From assembly GCA_028689195.1 (NCBI GenBank), contig JAQTWR010000136.1:1-7214 (forward strand): a DNA stretch of 7,214 nt, given 5' to 3'. The notes under the pieces are model-generated. The model was not told the DNA's origin, searched no databases, and was given only the letters and a program-made list of their open reading frames with translations. This stretch comes from Anaerolineales bacterium. Lineage in GTDB: Bacteria > Chloroflexota > Anaerolineae > Anaerolineales > Villigracilaceae. Positions 4,381 through 7,214 of this stretch are shown here, in pieces (within the stretch, counting starts at the first letter, position 1; each line of letters begins with the position of its first letter). A program made the translations under genes and the position numbers.

Positions 4381-7214
4381 CTACGCCCCTTTATGCAGCA
4401 AATTCAACACATCCAACAATTTCGTCGCCCACGATTCTTCTTTCGAGACCGTCACCCAATAAGCGGATTTGCCTCCGCGAATCCCGTTTCCTAAATCGGG
4501 AAGACGCGCGGATTCGCTCCCTTCATGCGCTCCCGCAATCTTCAAAAGAATCTGCCCCGAAGATTCCATATTCACCGAAGTCAATCCCGCTTTTTCGGCG
4601 CGGAGTTTTACTCGCATTTGATATAACAAATTTTGAGTCATTTCCGGCAGTTGACCAAACCTGTCGCGGAATTCAGAACCGAGCGCGTCGAGTTCGGTCT
4701 CGTCGCGCAAATCCGCGATGCGGCGATACAAACGCAGGCGCAAATCGGTATCGGAAATATAGTCGCTGGGGATTCCAACCGCGAGGGGAAGATCCACGTT
4801 GACGGGCAAACTCAAAGGCAAGTTAAACGTCGAAGGTCGAAGGTCAAAGGTCGATTCGTCTTGACCTTCGACTTTTGACTTTTGACTCCTCAGCCGCCTT
4901 ACCGCGTCCGCTAACATTCGCGTATAAAGATGAAAACCGACGGATTGAATATATCCATGCTGGCGCGTGCCGAGTAAATCTCCCGCGCCGCGAATTTCAA
5001 GATCGCGCATGGCGATGGAATATCCCGCGCCGAGTTGGGTATTTTCGGCGATGACCTCTAGGCGCTGCTGACCGTCAATGGTGGGAGTCATTTTATTGTG
5101 GCGGAAAAAATATGCGTAGGCGCGCGCCGCGCCGCGTCCAACTCTGCCGCGCAGTTGATAAAGCTGCGCGAGTCCGAATGTATCGGCGCGGTCCACAATG
5201 AGCGTGTTCGCGTTGGGAATATCCAGCCCTGATTCGATAATCGTCGTGCAGAGCAAAATATCAATCTCGCCCATGTTGAAGCGGCGCATGACGGCAGAGA
5301 GTTGACCTTCGGGCATTTGCCCGTGACCAATGGCGATGCGCGCTTCGGGGACGAGTTTGTTAAGATGCGCCTGCATTGCGTCAATAGTGTGGACGCGATT
5401 ATGCACAAAGAAAATTTGTCCGCCGCGCTCCAGCTCGCGCAAGATTGCCTGACGAACCAAACGCGGCGAATACGGTCCGACATGCGTGACAATGGGCAGA
5501 CGTTCTTCGGGCGGCGTATTCAAATTGGAAATATCGCGCACGCCCGTCAGCGCCATATACAACGTGCGCGGAATCGGCGTGGCGGTTAAAGTCAACACAT
5601 CCACTTCGGTGCGGAGTTTTTTGAGATGCTCTTTATGCGTTACGCCAAAGCGCTGCTCTTCATCAATGACGACCAAGCCCAAGTCTTTGAATTCAACATC
5701 GGCTGAAATTAAACGATGCGTGCCGATGATAACGTCAATTTCGCCGAGCGCGAGTTTGAGCAAAATTTCTATCTGCTCGCGGTGTGTGCGGAAGCGCGAA
5801 AGCATCTCCACTTTGACGGGGAAGGCGGCGAGCCGCTGCGAGAAAGTTTCAAAATGCTGCTGCGCCAAAACTGTGGTGGGAACAAGCACGGCGGCTTGCC
5901 TGCCATTCATCACCGCTTTGAACGCGGCGCGCAGCGCAACTTCGGTTTTGCCGTAGCCGACGTCGCCGCAGAGCAAACGATCCATCGGGCGCGGACGTTC
6001 CATATCGCGTTTGATATCGGCGATGGCGCGTTTTTGGTCTTCTGTTTCCACGTATGGAAAACTATCTTCAAGTTCTCTTTGCCATTGCGTGTCAGGCTCG
6101 AAGGCAAATCCTTCCACCACTTGACGCCGCGCGTATAAATCCAACAACTCGCCCGCAATTTGCTGCACCGCTTCTTTAACGCGCCCCTTTGTCTCGCCCC
6201 ATGCCTGCCCGCCAAGATGATCGAGCGAGGGCTTGCCGCCATCCGCGCCGACGTAGCGCGTTAGCCGATCCGCTTGATGCACGGGGACAAAGAGCGTATC
6301 GTCGCCGCCATATTCCACCGCGAGATATTCGCGCTCAAGCCCATCGAGTTGACGTTGGACAAGCCCGTTGAATTTTCCAATGCCGTGATCAATATGAACC
6401 ACATAATCGCCAGCGAGCAAATCCGCGTAAAGCGATTCGGGCGTCTCGGCGCTTTGCCTTTGTTTGATGCGCGGCTGCGGACGTTCCCAACCGAAGATTT
6501 CGGAATCAGTGATTAGGTGATTAGGTAATTGGGAATCAGGAAGTAGGGTGAATCCTTCGGATAACGAGGCTTCGATAAATTGAAGATTGGGGAATTGGGA
6601 ATCGGGATAATGCTCGTTCCACATCTCATGCAGGCGCGGAGATTGACGCGAGACGATGAAGACCTGTTCGCCGCGTTCGACGATAGGCGAGAGATAATCA
6701 ATGAACGGTTTGAGTCTTCCGCCGAATCTTTCGTCATGTCCAAACTGCTCCGCTAAACTAATTACCGATAACTGATCGCTGCTCACTATCTCCGTAGAAT
6801 GCCCTAACTCCAGCGAGGCAAAGCCGTCTATCGTGTCGCGCAATTCCGACCATGAGATATATGGAATGGGAAAATCTTTTGCAATCGTTCCTTCTGCGAT
6901 ACTTTCCTGCCTGAACTTAACGGCTTGTTCTTCAACTTCGTTTGCCATCGCTTTAACAAGACTTACGTCATCCACAAGAATTAAAGATTTCGGCTGGAGA
7001 TAGTCCAACAACGACGCGGGCTGCGCGTGCAAAAGCGGAATATGAAATTCAGTGTAGGACAGGCTTGAAGCCTGTCCCACTTCATCTAAAAATTCGCGCG
7101 CAGGGGTGACGAGAACGCTTTCAAGTTTCTCGATTGTTCTTTGCGTGGCGGGATCAAACTGGCGGATGGTTTCGATTTCGTCGCCAAAGAAATCGAAACG
7201 CGCAGGATGAGATT
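4381..7214 (-). CDS. mfd: Transcription-repair coupling factor Mfd (N-terminus beyond window)
   Basis: ATP-driven translocase that removes RNA polymerase stalled at DNA lesions and recruits UvrA for nucleotide excision repair. The visible part is 943 residues ending at the TAG at 4383-4381; about 200 N-terminal residues are missing compared with a family length near 1150. The frame is open to the window edge, and residues 2-27 (HPARFDFFGDEIETIR and onward) match the family, so the in-frame GTG at 7080 is not the start. In visible numbering, 1-250 hold the rest of the UvrB-like damage-recognition module and domain 3. The CarD-like polymerase-interaction domain is about 257-322 (YVVHIDHGIGKF). 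The motor follows: Walker A GDVGYGKTE at 416-424, DEEQ at 517-520, TATPIPRTL at 543-551, motif VI QLRGRVGRG at 686-694. The C-terminal TRCF domain is about 807-914. All catalytic motifs are intact. The frame also contains repeat tracts annotated separately at 4829-4886, 6502-6606, 6760-6787 and 7052-7080, all outside the motor. Confidence 0.99.
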   Translation of the reverse strand, partial: SHPARFDFFGDEIETIRQFDPATQRTIEKLESVLVTPAREFLDEVGQASSLSYTEFHIPLLHAQPASLLDYLQPKSLILVDDVSLVKAMANEVEEQAVKFRQESIAEGTIAKDFPIPYISWSELRDTIDGFASLELGHSTEIVSSDQLSVISLAEQFGHDERFGGRLKPFIDYLSPIVERGEQVFIVSRQSPRLHEMWNEHYPDSQFPNLQFIEASLSEGFTLLPDSQLPNHLITDSEIFGWERPQPRIKQRQSAETPESLYADLLAGDYVVHIDHGIGKFNGLVQRQLDGLEREYLAVEYGGDDTLFVPVHQADRLTRYVGADGGKPSLDHLGGQAWGETKGRVKEAVQQIAGELLDLYARRQVVEGFAFEPDTQWQRELEDSFPYVETEDQKRAIADIKRDMERPRPMDRLLCGDVGYGKTEVALRAAFKAVMNGRQAAVLVPTTVLAQQHFETFSQRLAAFPVKVEMLSRFRTHREQIEILLKLALGEIDVIIGTHRLISADVEFKDLGLVVIDEEQRFGVTHKEHLKKLRTEVDVLTLTATPIPRTLYMALTGVRDISNLNTPPEERLPIVTHVGPYSPRLVRQAILRELERGGQIFFVHNRVHTIDAMQAHLNKLVPEARIAIGHGQMPEGQLSAVMRRFNMGEIDILLCTTIIESGLDIPNANTLIVDRADTFGLAQLYQLRGRVGRGAARAYAYFFRHNKMTPTIDGQQRLEVIAENTQLGAGYSIAMRDLEIRGAGDLLGTRQHGYIQSVGFHLYTRMLADAVRRLRSQKSKVEGQDESTFDLRPSTFNLPLSLPVNVDLPLAVGIPSDYISDTDLRLRLYRRIADLRDETELDALGSEFRDRFGQLPEMTQNLLYQMRVKLRAEKAGLTSVNMESSGQILLKIAGAHEGSESARLPDLGNGIRGGKSAYWVTVSKEESWATKLLDVLNLLHKGA
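4829..4886. repeat. Heptamer inverted-repeat array inside mfd
   Basis: On the plus strand, heptamers GTCGAAG, GTCGAAG, GTCAAAG and GTCGATT run head to tail from 4829 to 4856. They are answered by CTTCGAC, TTTTGAC and TTTTGAC from 4866 to 4886. The core arms GTCGAAGGTCAA (4836-4847) and TTGACCTTCGAC (4861-4872) are perfectly complementary over 12 bp with a 13-nt loop, and pairing continues imperfectly outward. It encodes a low-complexity stretch of Mfd (visible residues about 776-798, beginning SQKSKVEG and ending STFNL). That stretch lies between the motor and the C-terminal TRCF domain. An in-frame insertion into a tolerant linker is the likely origin. Confidence 0.75.
6502..6606. repeat. 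Two related degenerate 7-8-mer tracts inside mfd
   Basis: Two tracts share AATTGGGAATC exactly (6527-6537 and 6593-6603). The left one also has TGATTAGG twice in tandem (6510-6525). On the minus strand the right one reads CCCGATT, CCCAATT, CCCCAATC, a degenerate heptamer run. They encode the similar peptides DSQLPNHL and DSQFPNLQF (visible Mfd residues 226-233 and 204-212), flanking an ordinary-looking segment (SLSEGFTLL). This falls in domain 3, just before the polymerase-interaction domain. Confidence 0.5.
6760..6787. repeat. Degenerate heptamer array inside mfd
   Basis: Read on the minus strand, 6787-6760 divides into AGTGAGC, AGCGATC, AGTTATC and GGTAATT. The first three each match AGTGATC at six of seven positions, the last at four. 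It encodes the polar stretch SSDQLSVI (visible Mfd residues 144-151). The degeneracy means chance cannot be excluded, but the 7-nt period matches the other tract types in this gene. Confidence 0.45.
7052..7080. repeat. Near-perfect palindrome inserted in the mfd reading frame
   Basis: GGACAGGCTT (7057-7066) and AAGCCTGTCC (7068-7077) are perfect 10-bp arms around one central base. GTG (7052-7054) and CAC (7078-7080) extend the stem with a 2-nt bulge. On the minus strand it encodes VGQASSLSYT (visible residues 45-54), between the family-like stretches TPAREFLDE and EFHIPLL. The encoded unit is 30 nt (7051-7080), a multiple of three, so the frame is kept. A GAA triplet lies on each side, which may be a short target duplication or chance. 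Confidence 0.7.

Noticed and set aside
4477..4517. Inverted repeat GCGAATCC / GGATTCGC near the mfd 3' end
   Set aside because: Only 8 bp with a 25-nt loop, and no tandem unit; the encoded region reads like normal TRCF-domain sequence, so chance is sufficient.
5486..6138. Plus-strand ORFs of 140-156 codons opposite the mfd motor
   Set aside because: They are shadows of the strongly conserved helicase motifs on the minus strand and show no family resemblance of their own.
7078..7080. GTG at 7080 as the mfd start codon
   Set aside because: The frame is open for 44 more codons to the window edge, and these encode typical Mfd sequence (HPARFDFFGDEIETIR). The GTG belongs to the palindromic insert.
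1..7214. CRISPR array, tRNA/rRNA, insertion sequence, toxin-antitoxin or phage-defence genes
   Set aside because: No evenly spaced direct repeats of suitable length, no cloverleaf sequence, no transposase or integrase motifs and no small paired toxin-antitoxin ORFs were found. The window reads as core-genome housekeeping with embedded short repeats.

Overview
The window is a chromosomal segment of about 50% G+C. It holds six protein genes and no RNA gene, phage gene, transposase or CRISPR array. Protein style (a membrane-tethered cyclophilin, a YwiC-like protein, a DUF6056-type membrane protein and the Mfd sequence) suggests a Chloroflexota bacterium, probably class Anaerolineae. That placement is inference from family resemblance; no marker gene is present.

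Layout. A cyclophilin-type peptidylprolyl isomerase runs leftward off the left edge (1-574, minus). It is divergent from a compact rightward operon: a polytopic YwiC-like protein (654-1469), a 73-residue DUF2007-like protein (1480-1701) and an acyl-CoA dehydrogenase (1712-2863). The two junctions inside the operon are 10 bp each, and each downstream Shine-Dalgarno overlaps the preceding stop codon. The 79-bp divergent spacer carries an excellent extended -10 for the isomerase. It also carries a weaker promoter for the operon that would give an almost leaderless mRNA.

Between the dehydrogenase and the next gene lies a structured palindromic repeat (2885-2953). It has three hairpins, and two of their loops are complementary over 6 nt. 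A DUF6056-type multi-spanning membrane protein follows (2976-4373). It converges, with only 7 bp between stop codons, on mfd (4381-7214, minus). Mfd, the transcription-repair coupling factor, is complete at its C-terminus and lacks about 200 N-terminal residues beyond the right edge.

How the genes relate. The operon is a plausible transcription unit, but no shared pathway is evident: one acyl-CoA oxidation enzyme, one small putative signalling protein and one membrane protein of unknown function. The isomerase and Mfd are housekeeping genes.

The most unusual feature is not a gene. The mfd reading frame contains several in-frame repeat tracts: a 29-nt palindrome, a heptamer inverted array and two sets of degenerate 7-8-mer tandem tracts. 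All fall outside the ATPase motor, apparently at inter-domain positions. With the structured intergenic repeat, they suggest a genome shaped by spreading short palindromic or heptameric repeats. I see no new multi-gene system.
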